Part shown: piece after piece, positions 37,526 to 46,639 of the stretch
Layout of the letters: the number at the start of each line of letters is the position of its first letter
Numbering within the stretch: position 1 is the stretch's first letter
DNA from: Pseudoalteromonas luteoviolacea NCIMB 1944
GTDB lineage: Bacteria; Pseudomonadota; Gammaproteobacteria; Enterobacterales; Alteromonadaceae
Length of the DNA stretch: 64,000 nucleotides
NCBI RefSeq assembly: GCF_001625565.1
Contig: NZ_AUXS01000025.1
Span: 1 to 64,000 of the forward strand
Direction of reading: 5' to 3'
Made by a program: the position numbers and the translations under genes
The notes under the pieces: model-generated
The model's database searches: none
What the model saw: only the letters and a program-made list of their open reading frames with translations
What the model was told of the DNA's origin: nothing

Positions 37526-37768
37526 CAAGTCTGGGCAGTTCAATAATAGGGTGTAGAACTGGTATAATATGAGGGACAATTGTTACTTGCTACAGTGGGC
37601 TTTGTTCTAGAAAGCTGGGTGCTAACTAGTCATAGCTACCTTGTAAATGATACAACCAATTGCCTAAACAGTTTGTCCTTTAATAGAATCAATGAGCGCT
37701 ATAAGAAAGAAAAGGACTCAGCGCTAACCTAGAGCATTACGAATAAAAGCAAATAACAAGGAACCGCA

Positions 37769-38218
37769 ATGCTTACTGAAAAAATAAAATCGTCAATAAA
37801 AGAGAGTGTTTTATGTTGGTTGGCTACTGTCGACGAAGATGGTTGTCCGAGTGTTTCGCCAAAAGAAGTCTTTGTTTGCAATAGGGATACAGAAATACTG
37901 ATCGCAAACATCGCATCAGCAAATAGTGTGAAGAATATTAAAAACAATGACAAGGTGTGTGTGAGCTTTGTCGATGTCTTTAAGCAAAAGGGTTTTCAGT
38001 TGTATGGCAAAGCAACGTATATAGCCAAAAATTCAGATGGTTTTGAGTCCGTATTTAGTCCAATTAAACCACTAACTGGTGACAAGTACCCTGTTGCAGG
38101 CGTTATTCGTATTACAGTATTAAAAGCGAAACCCATTGTTGCGCCAAGTTATAAGCTGTTTCCTAACATCACAGAAGAACAACAAATTGAAAGTGCCAAA
38201 AAGACCTATGGCGTCTAA
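37769..38218 (+). CDS. Pyridoxamine-5'-phosphate-oxidase-like flavoprotein
   Basis: The product is 149 aa. The split beta-barrel FMN-binding fold of the PNPOx-like family is suggested by VLCWLATVDEDGCPSVSPKEVFVC, ILIANIASANSVKNIKNNDKVCVSFVDVFKQKGFQLYGKATYI and VIRITVLKAKPIVAPSYKL. It lacks the PdxH C-terminal signature, so it is not expected to make pyridoxal phosphate. It may be a flavin-dependent oxidoreductase of unknown substrate. SD CAAGGAAC. Confidence 0.8.
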   Translation: MLTEKIKSSIKESVLCWLATVDEDGCPSVSPKEVFVCNRDTEILIANIASANSVKNIKNNDKVCVSFVDVFKQKGFQLYGKATYIAKNSDGFESVFSPIKPLTGDKYPVAGVIRITVLKAKPIVAPSYKLFPNITEEQQIESAKKTYGV

Positions 38219-38231
38219 TTCGCTGGGTATG

Positions 38232-38243
38232 TGAGCGCGCTCA
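38232..38243. promoter_or_regulatory. Palindrome TGAGCGCGCTCA, copy 1
   Basis: Perfect 12-bp palindrome in the 81-bp space between the PNPOx-like gene and the phzF-like gene, 57 bp before the latter's start codon. The same 12-mer recurs at 46393-46404 and 57816-57827. Confidence 0.55.
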
Positions 38244-38299
38244 ATTTTTGCAGCCTTGCTGCATTTATTTCAAAAAAGTACAAACTGGAGTCTTAGAGA

Positions 38300-39172
38300 T
38301 TGAAGCAAGTCGAAGTTTATTTGGTCGATGCATTCACGGCAAATGGTGCGGGTGGGAATCCTGCAGGTGTAGTGTTAAATGCCGAGTGTTTGTCTGAACA
38401 AGACAAGCAATATATCGCAAAAGTTGTTGGTTACTCAGAAACAGCATTTGTTTCTCGAGATGACGAAGTCGATTTTCAATTGTCGTTTTTTACACCGACG
38501 GAAGAAGTCGATTTTTGTGGTCATGCTACTTTGTCTGCCTTTACTGTAATGTGTCAAAGGGGTGTGCTCAGTGCAGGCCAGTATACACAAAGAACAAAAG
38601 CCGGGTTGTTGGGTGTCATGATTGACGCTGACGGGTACGTTGTAATGGAGCAAAAGCTGCCATCATATCTAGGGCAGGTAAGCTATGAAGACGTGTCTGA
38701 ATTTATGGGAATAGGAGCGTCTATATTGGCATCTACTCAGTTGCCTGCCGAAATGGTTTCTACTGGCTTGGCCGATATATTGGTGGCTGTACCTCATGGC
38801 TATCTTGATAAGATTAAAATAAATGAAATGCGACTCAGTGAGTTTTGTAAAAAACATAAGTTGATTGGCGCGCATGTATTTGAATTGTGTGGACCTAACT
38901 CTGAGTACACTGCAAGCTGTCGAAACTTTGCCCCTTTAGTTGGTATACCTGAAGAGTCTGCAACAGGCAGCTCTAATGGTGCGCTTGCATGTTATTTGAG
39001 TAAACATCTCAAAAACATTGATACGAGCGAGTTTACATTTGAGCAGGGTCGAGCCATGGGATGTACATCTAGAGTCACAGCGTCTGTGACTCTTTGCAAC
39101 GAACAGGTCACTCAAGTAAAGGTAGGCGGCCTTGCTCATGAATTTGACGTGAAAAAGGTCATTGTGGCATAG
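38300..39172 (+). CDS. PhzF-family isomerase/epimerase
   Basis: The product is 290 aa, TTG start. The N-terminal signature VYLVDAFTANGAGGNPAGVVLNA, then VGYSETAFVS (catalytic Glu), FFTPTEEVDFCGHATLSAF and the C-terminal EESATGSSNGALACYL, are hallmarks of PhzF/DAP-epimerase-like proteins (the conserved D/E, CGHAT and ATGS elements). PhzF itself isomerises DHHA in phenazine synthesis. No other phz genes are here, so this is a family member of unknown substrate. A TGAGCGCGCTCA palindrome lies just upstream. Confidence 0.9.
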   Translation: MKQVEVYLVDAFTANGAGGNPAGVVLNAECLSEQDKQYIAKVVGYSETAFVSRDDEVDFQLSFFTPTEEVDFCGHATLSAFTVMCQRGVLSAGQYTQRTKAGLLGVMIDADGYVVMEQKLPSYLGQVSYEDVSEFMGIGASILASTQLPAEMVSTGLADILVAVPHGYLDKIKINEMRLSEFCKKHKLIGAHVFELCGPNSEYTASCRNFAPLVGIPEESATGSSNGALACYLSKHLKNIDTSEFTFEQGRAMGCTSRVTASVTLCNEQVTQVKVGGLAHEFDVKKVIVA

Positions 39173-39269
39173 GTGTACCGAATTTTAATGTATTGCTATT
39201 TGGTGTAATTTGCGCTGTAGTTAAGCGGTATTTGTGGTAGATAAACAAGTGAGCAGTCAAGGAGCTAAT

Positions 39270-39635
39270 TTGAAACTTCTCAAATTTATTTGTGTGACGT
39301 TAGCCACTTTCAGCGGACTGGCTGAAAGTCTAGAGTTTAACTTAGAGCCTTCATTGCCTGCTGTAAAAGAGATCTTGGTTGATCAAACTAGCCGCGAACA
39401 ATTTACACAGCAAATCAATAAAAGATATAAGGCCAAGGTGTACAGATGCGGCGTGATCTATCCGCCGCTCACGCCAGATGAAGTTTTAAAACAGCAATAT
39501 GATAACCAGACACTGAGGGATATCGTAACGTTCTCACAGGTTTTTAAAGTGAACACCTATACGCCAATGAGGCAGTTGGCGAAAAAACCGGTAGCGCCCG
39601 CTATATTTAATGGTCATTATTTTGTGTCACAATAA
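39270..39635 (+). CDS. Small secreted protein, unknown function
   Basis: The product is 121 aa. A TTG at 39270 follows SD AAGGAG by 5 nt and opens a signal peptide (MKLLKFICVTLATFSGLAES); an earlier start at 39234 would bury that signal. The mature part (LEPSLPAVKEILVDQTSREQFTQQINKRYKAKVYRCGV) contains a single Cys. Family not recognised. It lies 97 bp after the phzF-like gene on the same strand. Confidence 0.6.
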   Translation: MKLLKFICVTLATFSGLAESLEFNLEPSLPAVKEILVDQTSREQFTQQINKRYKAKVYRCGVIYPPLTPDEVLKQQYDNQTLRDIVTFSQVFKVNTYTPMRQLAKKPVAPAIFNGHYFVSQ

Positions 39636-39907
39636 CTTTGTCCTTAAGTTGCTCAACAATGAATATTGCAGCTAAAAAAACATTAATAAGATGGTTTGCA
39701 ATATGAACAAGGCCAGGGGCTTCAAGCCATTGTTCTAAGCGCATGCAAAGCGATACGGTAAAAAAAGTATAGTTTAAAGCAGTCTTAATTACGTCGTTAA
39801 CTTATATTTGCTTTGCATAATGGAGCAAATAACTGGACGTTTCGCTTTGATTTAACAGTCCTTTTTATAGGGACGACAATTTTGTCAGTCAAATGGAGGT
39901 GTGTTCA

Positions 39908-40378
39908 ATGTCAAAAGCAATAGGTTTTGTATTCGTGTGTTTAGCCTTTCACTCAACGGTGCAAGCGAAATCTTGTGATTCTGTTAAATCACTGTCATGG
40001 CTTGTCGGGAATTGGTATTCCCAAAGCAGTAAACTGAAAATTCGCGAATCTTGGAAACAGATAAGCGGTAAAACCTTTGAAGGCACAGGCTCCACTTATT
40101 CTATCGAAAAAGGTAAAACGGTTAGCTCTGAAACATTAAGGTTAGTCGAAATGTCAGGAGAGGTGTTTTATGTTGCCAAAGTTGCTAGTAACGACCTGCC
40201 TGTCGCTTTTAAACTAACAAGCTGCTCAGAAAAAACCGCGGTTTTTGAGAACCCGCAACATGACTTCCCTAAAAAGCTAAGTTATCAATTAACAAAAGAC
40301 AACTACATCACTGTTTTGGTCTCTGGAGAGCAAGGTAAGGGGTTCTCAATTAATTTTGTTGGAGAAAACGATAGCTAA
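39908..40378 (+). CDS. DUF6265-family secreted protein
   Basis: The product is 156 aa. Signal MSKAIGFVFVCLAFHSTVQA, then a lipocalin-like beta domain with the family pattern SLSWLVGNWYSQSSKLKIRESWKQISGKTFEGTGSTYS and the very characteristic FENPQHDFPKKLSYQL. The ATG at 39908 is used because SD GGAGG overlaps the upstream in-frame ATG (39893). Two Cys (SCDS and TSCSE) may pair in the periplasm. Function of DUF6265 unknown; single gene. Confidence 0.8.
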   Translation: MSKAIGFVFVCLAFHSTVQAKSCDSVKSLSWLVGNWYSQSSKLKIRESWKQISGKTFEGTGSTYSIEKGKTVSSETLRLVEMSGEVFYVAKVASNDLPVAFKLTSCSEKTAVFENPQHDFPKKLSYQLTKDNYITVLVSGEQGKGFSINFVGENDS

Positions 40379-40454
40379 CGAGAAATCAATGGGGTCAGAG
40401 TCGATGATAGGCTCATATGAGTAACTACAAGCAATGGCGTTGCGTTGGCACAAG

Positions 40455-40916
40455 TTAATCCCACGCAACTTCGTCAAAAGCTTTTCTGGCCTCTACCAAT
40501 GTGCAATCAGTTTGCGCTATCAGTTGCTGTAACGTGATGGTGGGGTTGTGTTTTACTATCGAAACTAAACCTTCGAGGCTTGATTTAGGCTTATGGCAGC
40601 GCAGTTTTTCAACTATCCATTGCCAGCTTGGTTCATCATATTGTTGAATTTGCTGAATAATTAACTCCAATTGTGACCAGTCTCCTTGTATCCTCCAGTG
40701 TCTTGAGCGACCTTTCCGGTTTAGTTGAGCACCGCTGGACTTTATAAGCGCTTTTAGTTTGTCGGCGCGCTCAACACGACGAACAAAACTATTTAATTGG
40801 ATATCTAACATACGTACATGGCTAGGGAATCGAACGAGCAGTGTATCAAAATTATCTGTCGTTTGCCTTGGTTTAAAGGGCGATGGTGATGAGGAGTTGA
40901 ATAGCTTGTCGTACAC
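40455..40916 (-). CDS. Conserved small protein, possibly 'ribosome recycling factor family'
   Basis: The product is up to 153 aa, start uncertain (GTG at 40916, no SD; an ATG ~35 codons inside is possible). The segment FVRRVERADKLKALIKSSGAQLNRKGRSRHWRIQGDWSQLELII recalls Vibrio and Pseudoalteromonas proteins labelled 'ribosome recycling factor family', although it is not Frr. It is basic and helical, with a C-terminal helical hairpin (NPTITLQQLIAQTDCTLVEARKAFDEV) that reads like a winged-helix. Function unknown. Confidence 0.6.
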   Translation of the reverse strand: MYDKLFNSSSPSPFKPRQTTDNFDTLLVRFPSHVRMLDIQLNSFVRRVERADKLKALIKSSGAQLNRKGRSRHWRIQGDWSQLELIIQQIQQYDEPSWQWIVEKLRCHKPKSSLEGLVSIVKHNPTITLQQLIAQTDCTLVEARKAFDEVAWD

Positions 40917-41020
40917 TTTAAAAATTTGCTGTACTAAAACTGGGGCAGTTACAAAAAGTCATTAATTTTGGTATATCGGATTGTGAGCGTATTTGAATGA
41001 AAAATTTCTAGATGCGGCTG

Positions 41021-42022
41021 TTAGTTTATAGTTGTGCGATCCCGCCCATTCTTTTTAGATAAATAAAGGGCCTGATCTGCTCGATTGTAAATAGATTCAA
41101 GGTTGTCATCCTTGAGTTGTGCGGTAGTTACACCGCAGCTAATGGTGATATGAAGGCTGTGAATATCGTATTGAACAGTCATGCCCGCTACTTCAAGTCG
41201 GATGCGCTCCGCAAGCTTCCCTGCGACATCAACGTTTCCGCTTACCAAAATTACAAACTCGTCTCCCCCAACACGGAAAAAGTGGTCATATGTACGTATA
41301 ACTTGATTAATAACCTTACTGAATGTGACCAAAACCAAGTCGCCCACATTGTGCCCATATCGATCGTTGAATTGTTTGAAGTTATCGATATCCATCATAA
41401 TCATAGCAAATGGCTGTTTGTCGCTTTGCCACTTGCTGAGCAGCTCATTGCCTACGATAGTCAGACAGCGCCTGTTACTCGCTTTAGTTAGGGGATCGGT
41501 TTCTGCGCGTTTCTTTTGCTCTGTAATTTCCATTTGTGCGTGCAGGTAATTGGCCAACCAATTTGCAATGCATTCGAGTAGAACAGCATGTTGTGTTTGA
41601 TATGCATTCTCTCTTAAGCTGCCTAAATTTAATGTACCAAAACATGCCCCAGATTTTTGTAGCGGTACATCCATACACGAGTTTAAACCGCCTCCATGTA
41701 AAATTTTGCAATCGAAATCTTGGGATTCTTTGAGGTTATTGTTTATTTCTAATGTTTTGCTTTGAAATACCCGTCCAACCATGGTGTTGTTTATTTGCAG
41801 GATCGTATTGGCCTCAATGGCTTTGTTTCCGTATAAAGCATACACCTCTAATGTGTCTTCTTGTCCGTTGTGCAAACAAACACTTGCCCGATCTGCGTCG
41901 ATAATTTGCGGTAACCAATGAGAAATCAAATCCAATGTCTCTGGCAAATCTTTTGATTTAGACAACTCATTGACAAATGTTATTGGCAAGCATATTGACT
42001 CATGGTTGATCGAAGAAGACAT
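41021..42022 (-). CDS. GAF-GGDEF diguanylate cyclase
   Basis: The product is 333 aa, soluble. Residues ~20-165 form a GAF sensor domain (LDLISHWLPQIIDADRASVCLHN, NNTMVGRVFQSKTLEINNNL, SCMDVPLQKSGACFGTLNLGS). Residues ~175-333 form the GGDEF domain with DPLTKASNRR, MMDIDNFKQFNDRYGHNVGDLVL, the intact active-site VGGDEFVIL and a C-terminal YLSKKNGRDR. It should make cyclic di-GMP in response to an unknown signal. There is no obvious RxxD inhibitory site before GGDEF. Monocistronic. Confidence 0.93.
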   Translation of the reverse strand: MSSSINHESICLPITFVNELSKSKDLPETLDLISHWLPQIIDADRASVCLHNGQEDTLEVYALYGNKAIEANTILQINNTMVGRVFQSKTLEINNNLKESQDFDCKILHGGGLNSCMDVPLQKSGACFGTLNLGSLRENAYQTQHAVLLECIANWLANYLHAQMEITEQKKRAETDPLTKASNRRCLTIVGNELLSKWQSDKQPFAMIMMDIDNFKQFNDRYGHNVGDLVLVTFSKVINQVIRTYDHFFRVGGDEFVILVSGNVDVAGKLAERIRLEVAGMTVQYDIHSLHITISCGVTTAQLKDDNLESIYNRADQALYLSKKNGRDRTTIN

Positions 42023-42328
42023 ATTTATCTACAAATGCATAACGGCAACTAAGTTTGATTATAGCTTAATATTGCTTATTCTATAGGTGCTGCACTGGTG
42101 GATTTGTAGGTATTTTCAATGCACACAAAGTATGTTTGAATAGAGTTCTCCTACAGGTGTTCACACCGCAATGCTAAAACTTATAAACGGTATGTTTTAA
42201 GTTCAAACCTACAACAGTCAGACTCTCATGCTTAGCACAATGTACAAGTTGCTTTTAAAGTTTAAAATGGGTAGAAAACTAGCTTATAATCAGTGGTCTA
42301 GGGTGGTAGTTGTGAAGGGTGTTATAAA
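42023..42328. other. Intergenic region between divergent genes
   Basis: 306 bp, AT-rich, with promoters for the diguanylate cyclase (left) and the broken secreted-protein gene (right, SD GAAGGG). No further gene is seen. Confidence 0.45.
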
Positions 42329-42709
42329 ATGCGTTGCTATTTGGTAGACATGCTTTCTATCATTTTTATCAGTGTGTGTAGTTTTTCTGCCTATTCGTAA
42401 GTCTGGCTGCAAATTGAATCAAATGTAAAGTGTCCGGACTTATTGAAATTACAGGGAGAAAGTTATTCAATTTACAATGATTGTTATGGCGTTGATCCCC
42501 GAAATCCAATAATAGAAACAGGCAGCATCACACTGGACGAAAGTCACATTATTTTTCACGCTCGCAAAATTAAACAAGCGTCTTTTTTGCAAGGTGGTGC
42601 GAGCAGTCAAACGCTCATCGTGTTACTAAAATCAGATACTAAGTTACACCTACGGTATGGGAAATCGATTTTTAAGTTTAAAAAAGTCGACAGTGGAAGA
42701 GCGTTGTAA
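42329..42709 (+). pseudogene. Small secreted-protein gene with in-frame TAA after the signal peptide
   Basis: An ATG at 42329 after SD GAAGGG opens a signal peptide, MRCYLVDMLSIIFISVCSFS, then AYS and a TAA at 42398-42400. The same frame continues for ~103 codons (VWLQIESNVKCPDLLKLQGESYS, then YNDCYGVDPRNPIIETGSITLDE, to the stop at 42707-42709). Signal and mature part fit exactly, so a nonsense mutation is more likely than two genes. A TTG at 42443 could restart translation but without a signal peptide. Two Cys in the mature part could pair. Family not recognised. Confidence 0.65.
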
Positions 42710-42754
42710 CCCTATGAATAATCTCTAGATTGTAGCTTTATTACAGGTTCAATA

Positions 42755-42781
42755 CAGCACCGAGCTTTCGCTGCGGTGCTG
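42755..42781. terminator. Hairpin between convergent genes
   Basis: CAGCACCG and CGGTGCTG, with an inner AGC-TTTC-GCT extension, in the 88-bp space between the convergent small pseudogene and the metalloprotease gene. No T-run on either side. Confidence 0.5.
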
Positions 42782-42797
42782 AGGGGGATGAATGAAT

Positions 42798-45700
42798 TTA
42801 GTTTTGACGTCTACATTCAAGGCTATTAAAGTCAACGATAATGCTTGTATTTGTTGCATCTCCAGAGACTTTTAGATATGACCAGTAGCTATTACCTGCT
42901 GGAATCGTAATACACTCAGTATTGGTACCTGAGTTCGACTCAGCATCTTTATCGTTATCACTTGGCCAGCCACCATTTTTGTACAAAATGTGTAAGTTAC
43001 TTTGGCCATGCGCCGTTGTAATCGCAATATTCTGTGCAGAGTCCACTTCTGGTAGGCTTAACCAAACTGTGCCATTACCTCCAAGACATGCAGCTTTGCC
43101 AGCCTCCAACCTGCCACCTGCAATAGGGGCTTGCGTGGAGCATGCGTTAGGAACTGTCTTATTCACCGAGCTGGGCTTAATAGTGACTGTATAGTCTTCA
43201 ACTTCACCATCACCTATGCTGCCACAAGCTGATGTTGGGGCGCTATTGTACTTCATGGCAATACGCATACGCGTCGTTTTTCCTACCGAGCCAGATGGGA
43301 TAGACACTGTGCCGTTCACAGCTCCTTTGCCAGAAACATCGCTCATTACTTGCTCAGACTCTTCAAATTGACCATTTTCATTTAAGTCAATCCACGCAGC
43401 CCAATGTTCTGTATAGTTGCCACCTGGCGTCAGTGTAAACTGATTATCGCCTTCTTTAAGGTCGATTGTTTGCGCAGTAAAGTCACTGTAACCATTGGCA
43501 TTAGAAGGGTTGCTAAACGCACCTGATTGTACATTGGCAATCCACTCATACTTTGTATTACCGCTCGCTTCACAATAATTCATTGCCGTGACTGTAACAC
43601 TAGCCTGAGCAGAGTGAGATAGGCCTTCGTTATCTGTAACGGTTAGAGTTGCAGTATAATCACCGGCTTGGGCGTAGCTATGTTTAGGGTTTGCAGCTGT
43701 GCTGGATTGACCATCGCCAAACTCCCATTTATAACTTGCAATACTGCCATCAGGATCTGATGAATTTGCACTGCTAAACTCAATATCTTTCCCAGCAGAG
43801 CCAGTGTATGGGCCGTTGGCATTTGCAATAGGTGCGATATTCTCAGCCTTAATGAGTGCTGTGGCTGTATCGCTAGCGGTGTTACCGTCATTGTCGGTTA
43901 CTGTCAGCTTAACTGTATATGTGTTGGCTTGCTGATATGCATGTGTTGGGTTTGCAGCCGTTGAGGTATTACCATCGCCAAACTCCCACAAGTAGCTGCT
44001 AATGCTGCCATTTGAATCGAATGAACCCGCACTACTAAAAGCAATGGTGTTACCGAGCAAGCCATTATATGGACCGTTTGCTTGCGCGATTGGCAGTTCT
44101 GAATCTGTAGATCTTTCGTAATAAACGACCAACGATGCGTCGCTATATTCTAGGAATGGATCTATTAAAAGGTTGAGCGTACCGCCACCTGCTGGGAACT
44201 CACAGTATTCACTTAACCTTGGCGCGCTGAATGGGCCGCAGTCAAATTTATCTTTGGTTGGCACCGAGTTTATGCTGGCGTATAAGTCTGGATCGCCTTG
44301 ATACCCGCCTGGCATTACCGCAACTGTACGCACTGCATCAGCCGGTATATCGAATTGATAAGATTTAGGGTCAGCACCTTTTGCTGATTTTAAATCTTTG
44401 ACTTCAGTTAAAAAAACGCGTTCACAAGTGGCACATAAGGTATCATCTGTACCTGCAATGACGCTGAGTGTCGCGTTGGAATAGGCACTATATGCATCAA
44501 TTGCAGCATGATAGCTTTCGGTACTTGAAGGCGCTGATAGAGTCACCAGTTCAGGAGATCCTGCGCTTCTAAAAGAAATGAAGTCTGCATCCCAGTTGTC
44601 GCCATTTTTGGTTGGTGCTTTACCTTTGGAGACATACATATCTGGATCTTCGTCATACCCGTCGAGATAAAATGCGACTGCTTGGGTACCACTAGGTACG
44701 TTAATTTCGAAGTTATCAACTTCGCCCTTTTGTGCAGATAGGTTCGTAAACGACTGCACAACATCACCTTTGGGAGGAACGACTGCGCCTGAAGTGCCAT
44801 CCCAAGGGTGATCTGCATTACTGGTATATTCGCCTAAGCCAGTCGCAATCAAGTTGGCGTTTGACCAGATAGTCGCACGGGCTGGGCCGTGAAGGGCTGC
44901 AGTCATGCGATCTACTTGATCCTTGGTAAACATGGCATAGTTGTCAGAGTAATGCATGAAGTTTTCAGTGTTAGTAGCCTGACCTAAGCAATTTTTAGCG
45001 TTGTCTTGCAAAATACTACTACTCATTTGAGGTGTGTCACATGAGCCATCGCCAGTCGCGTTACAGAATGCTTCTGAATGCACGGTACAAGCACCATCAA
45101 AAGTATGCGGTAGGTTCAACCAGTGACCAAACTCGTGAGTTAAGACAGAACGAAAGTTCTCATTGGTATTCGCGCCGATATAGTCACCATTGTAGACAAC
45201 ACGAGAGAGGCCTTGCTGTGACATACTAAGCTGCGGGTACCAAGCGACACCTGAGTTATTAGTTTGACCATCATCATATAAGTCGCGCTGAATATATATG
45301 TTCATGTATTTGAAGTTGTCCCAAGCATCCGCAGCAATTTGGTCATCTTTACCGCTGCCTTTGCCATAACCTGCTTTATCTGGATAGCGGACAATACCAT
45401 TAGTAGGCTGGCCATTAGGGTCTTTTTTGGCAAGCACAAATTCGACGCTAAGGTTTCGCCTGATTGCTTGGAATTCCGGTGCTATCGGGCCATCATCTGT
45501 AATTAGTCCCAAAAAGTCTTCATTTGACTTGTTTAAGCCATCGATTATTTTCTGTTCAGTTAAACAATAGGTTCCTGTTTCACAGTTATATCTGTCACCG
45601 TAAACGTGCACAACAACAGGAATATAGTACCTCCCAGGCACACCGTTACCGTTCTCGGCGGCAAGGTTTTCTTGAGTGGCAAGTGAATTCATAATTTGCG

Positions 45701-45962
45701 AGGAAAAGCTTGAGCTGATGTTGGCTTGCCGGGCATTTTCTTTTTGAATGGCAGACCAATTTTGGTCATTGTGGTCGGTACCACATATTTGACCTGAGTG
45801 TTTATGGTTCGCTTGCACATCCAAACTTGCAATGTTGTTCACGTGTGTATGTGGCTCAGGGCTTTCTCCTGCATACGACGTTGCAGTTGTCATAGCAGAG
45901 AGTAGTGCAATTGTTACGCAATTGAGTTTGGGCAACGTTAGCACCGGCTTGGATAAAAACAT
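42798..45962 (-). CDS. Secreted M43 (pappalysin-type) metalloprotease with PPC, PKD and GEVED domains
   Basis: The product is 1054 aa with signal peptide (KLNCVTIALLSAMTTATSYAG). The catalytic domain spans ~105-370 with the extended zinc motif HEFGHWLNLPH (about residues 276-286) and a downstream Met-turn-like NFMHYSDNYAMFTKDQ, typical of M43B. Two PPC-like domains (EVDNFEINVPSGTQAVAFYLDG and KSYQFDIPADAVRTVAVMPGG) follow, then two near-identical PKD domains (YLWEFGDGNTSTAANPTHAY, YKWEFGDGQSSTAANPKHSY), a GEVED domain (WIDLNENGQFEESE...SIGDGEVEDYTV) and a final PPC-like beta domain. It is an extracellular protease. SD AGGAGA. Confidence 0.93.
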   Translation of the reverse strand: MFLSKPVLTLPKLNCVTIALLSAMTTATSYAGESPEPHTHVNNIASLDVQANHKHSGQICGTDHNDQNWSAIQKENARQANISSSFSSQIMNSLATQENLAAENGNGVPGRYYIPVVVHVYGDRYNCETGTYCLTEQKIIDGLNKSNEDFLGLITDDGPIAPEFQAIRRNLSVEFVLAKKDPNGQPTNGIVRYPDKAGYGKGSGKDDQIAADAWDNFKYMNIYIQRDLYDDGQTNNSGVAWYPQLSMSQQGLSRVVYNGDYIGANTNENFRSVLTHEFGHWLNLPHTFDGACTVHSEAFCNATGDGSCDTPQMSSSILQDNAKNCLGQATNTENFMHYSDNYAMFTKDQVDRMTAALHGPARATIWSNANLIATGLGEYTSNADHPWDGTSGAVVPPKGDVVQSFTNLSAQKGEVDNFEINVPSGTQAVAFYLDGYDEDPDMYVSKGKAPTKNGDNWDADFISFRSAGSPELVTLSAPSSTESYHAAIDAYSAYSNATLSVIAGTDDTLCATCERVFLTEVKDLKSAKGADPKSYQFDIPADAVRTVAVMPGGYQGDPDLYASINSVPTKDKFDCGPFSAPRLSEYCEFPAGGGTLNLLIDPFLEYSDASLVVYYERSTDSELPIAQANGPYNGLLGNTIAFSSAGSFDSNGSISSYLWEFGDGNTSTAANPTHAYQQANTYTVKLTVTDNDGNTASDTATALIKAENIAPIANANGPYTGSAGKDIEFSSANSSDPDGSIASYKWEFGDGQSSTAANPKHSYAQAGDYTATLTVTDNEGLSHSAQASVTVTAMNYCEASGNTKYEWIANVQSGAFSNPSNANGYSDFTAQTIDLKEGDNQFTLTPGGNYTEHWAAWIDLNENGQFEESEQVMSDVSGKGAVNGTVSIPSGSVGKTTRMRIAMKYNSAPTSACGSIGDGEVEDYTVTIKPSSVNKTVPNACSTQAPIAGGRLEAGKAACLGGNGTVWLSLPEVDSAQNIAITTAHGQSNLHILYKNGGWPSDNDKDAESNSGTNTECITIPAGNSYWSYLKVSGDATNTSIIVDFNSLECRRQN

Positions 45963-46313
45963 GTTGTTCTCCTGTAATTTATTTTTATTGTTAACAGTTG
46001 ATATGTTTCAGGTACTGCTTAAACCTAAGTTAACAAATGGCATTTCTGCCTATACCTCTTGATTGTGAATTATATTGTTCTTTAATATCAATGGTTTATT
46101 ATTATTAATTTAGTACTAAAACGACACTTAATTTGTAATAAACGTTTTTTAACTTACATCAATGAAAATAAATTGTATACAATATATTTAATATTTTGGT
46201 TTGTTTTTTAGTCATTATTTAGGTTTAGTGAGCTGTGAAATTATAAATAATGCAAAAAATACAAGAGGTTATATTGTCATCGTACTTGACGGTAAAAGTT
46301 ATCTAAATCGTAA

Positions 46314-46346
46314 CCTTTTTACCTGTCTTGAAAACAGGTAAAAAGG
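46314..46346. promoter_or_regulatory. Perfect 13-bp inverted repeat, 7-nt loop
   Basis: CCTTTTTACCTGT and ACAGGTAAAAAGG around CTTGAAA. It is about 350 bp from the protease start and 300 bp from the S41-like start, so it is not next to any stop codon. It may be an operator, or a terminator of an unseen small transcript. Confidence 0.5.
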
Positions 46347-46390
46347 GCGACAATTGCTAATAAAGACAAGCTAAATACAAATTTCACTAA

Positions 46391-46406
46391 ATTGAGCGCG
46401 CTCAAT
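46391..46406. promoter_or_regulatory. Palindrome ATTGAGCGCGCTCAAT, copy 2
   Basis: Perfect 16-bp palindrome containing TGAGCGCGCTCA, 234 bp upstream of the S41-like start and 430 bp upstream of the protease start. See the copies at 38232 and 57816. Confidence 0.55.
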
Positions 46407-46639
46407 ACCTGATGCGTTACAGGCTTTTTAGTCTGATTGATTGTCAATATTCCGGCAGGCAATGCTTAGCTTTGTTGGTGAAATTACGGATCTGGTCTTG
46501 AAATTACCCATATAGCAACAAGATATAAAGCAGCTATCTTTTAGCTTTTTCAGTGCCACCATATGTGTAGTTGTTTGGTCAAAGGCAATGACGCGAAGTT
46601 TTGCTATTGCAAATACACCGTAGATGAAGGAAAGAAACA

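Larger units (their letters stand above)
45963..46639. other. Intergenic region, 677 bp, divergent promoters
   Basis: Very AT-rich spacer between the protease and the S41-like gene. It contains a 13-bp inverted repeat (46314-46346) and a TGAGCGCGCTCA palindrome (46391-46406), listed separately. A minus-strand frame at 46428-46649 has no support. Confidence 0.5.

Noticed and set aside
42443-42709. Separate 88-aa gene starting at TTG 42443
   Set aside because: No SD before that TTG, while the same frame upstream carries a signal peptide with SD; a broken longer gene explains it better.
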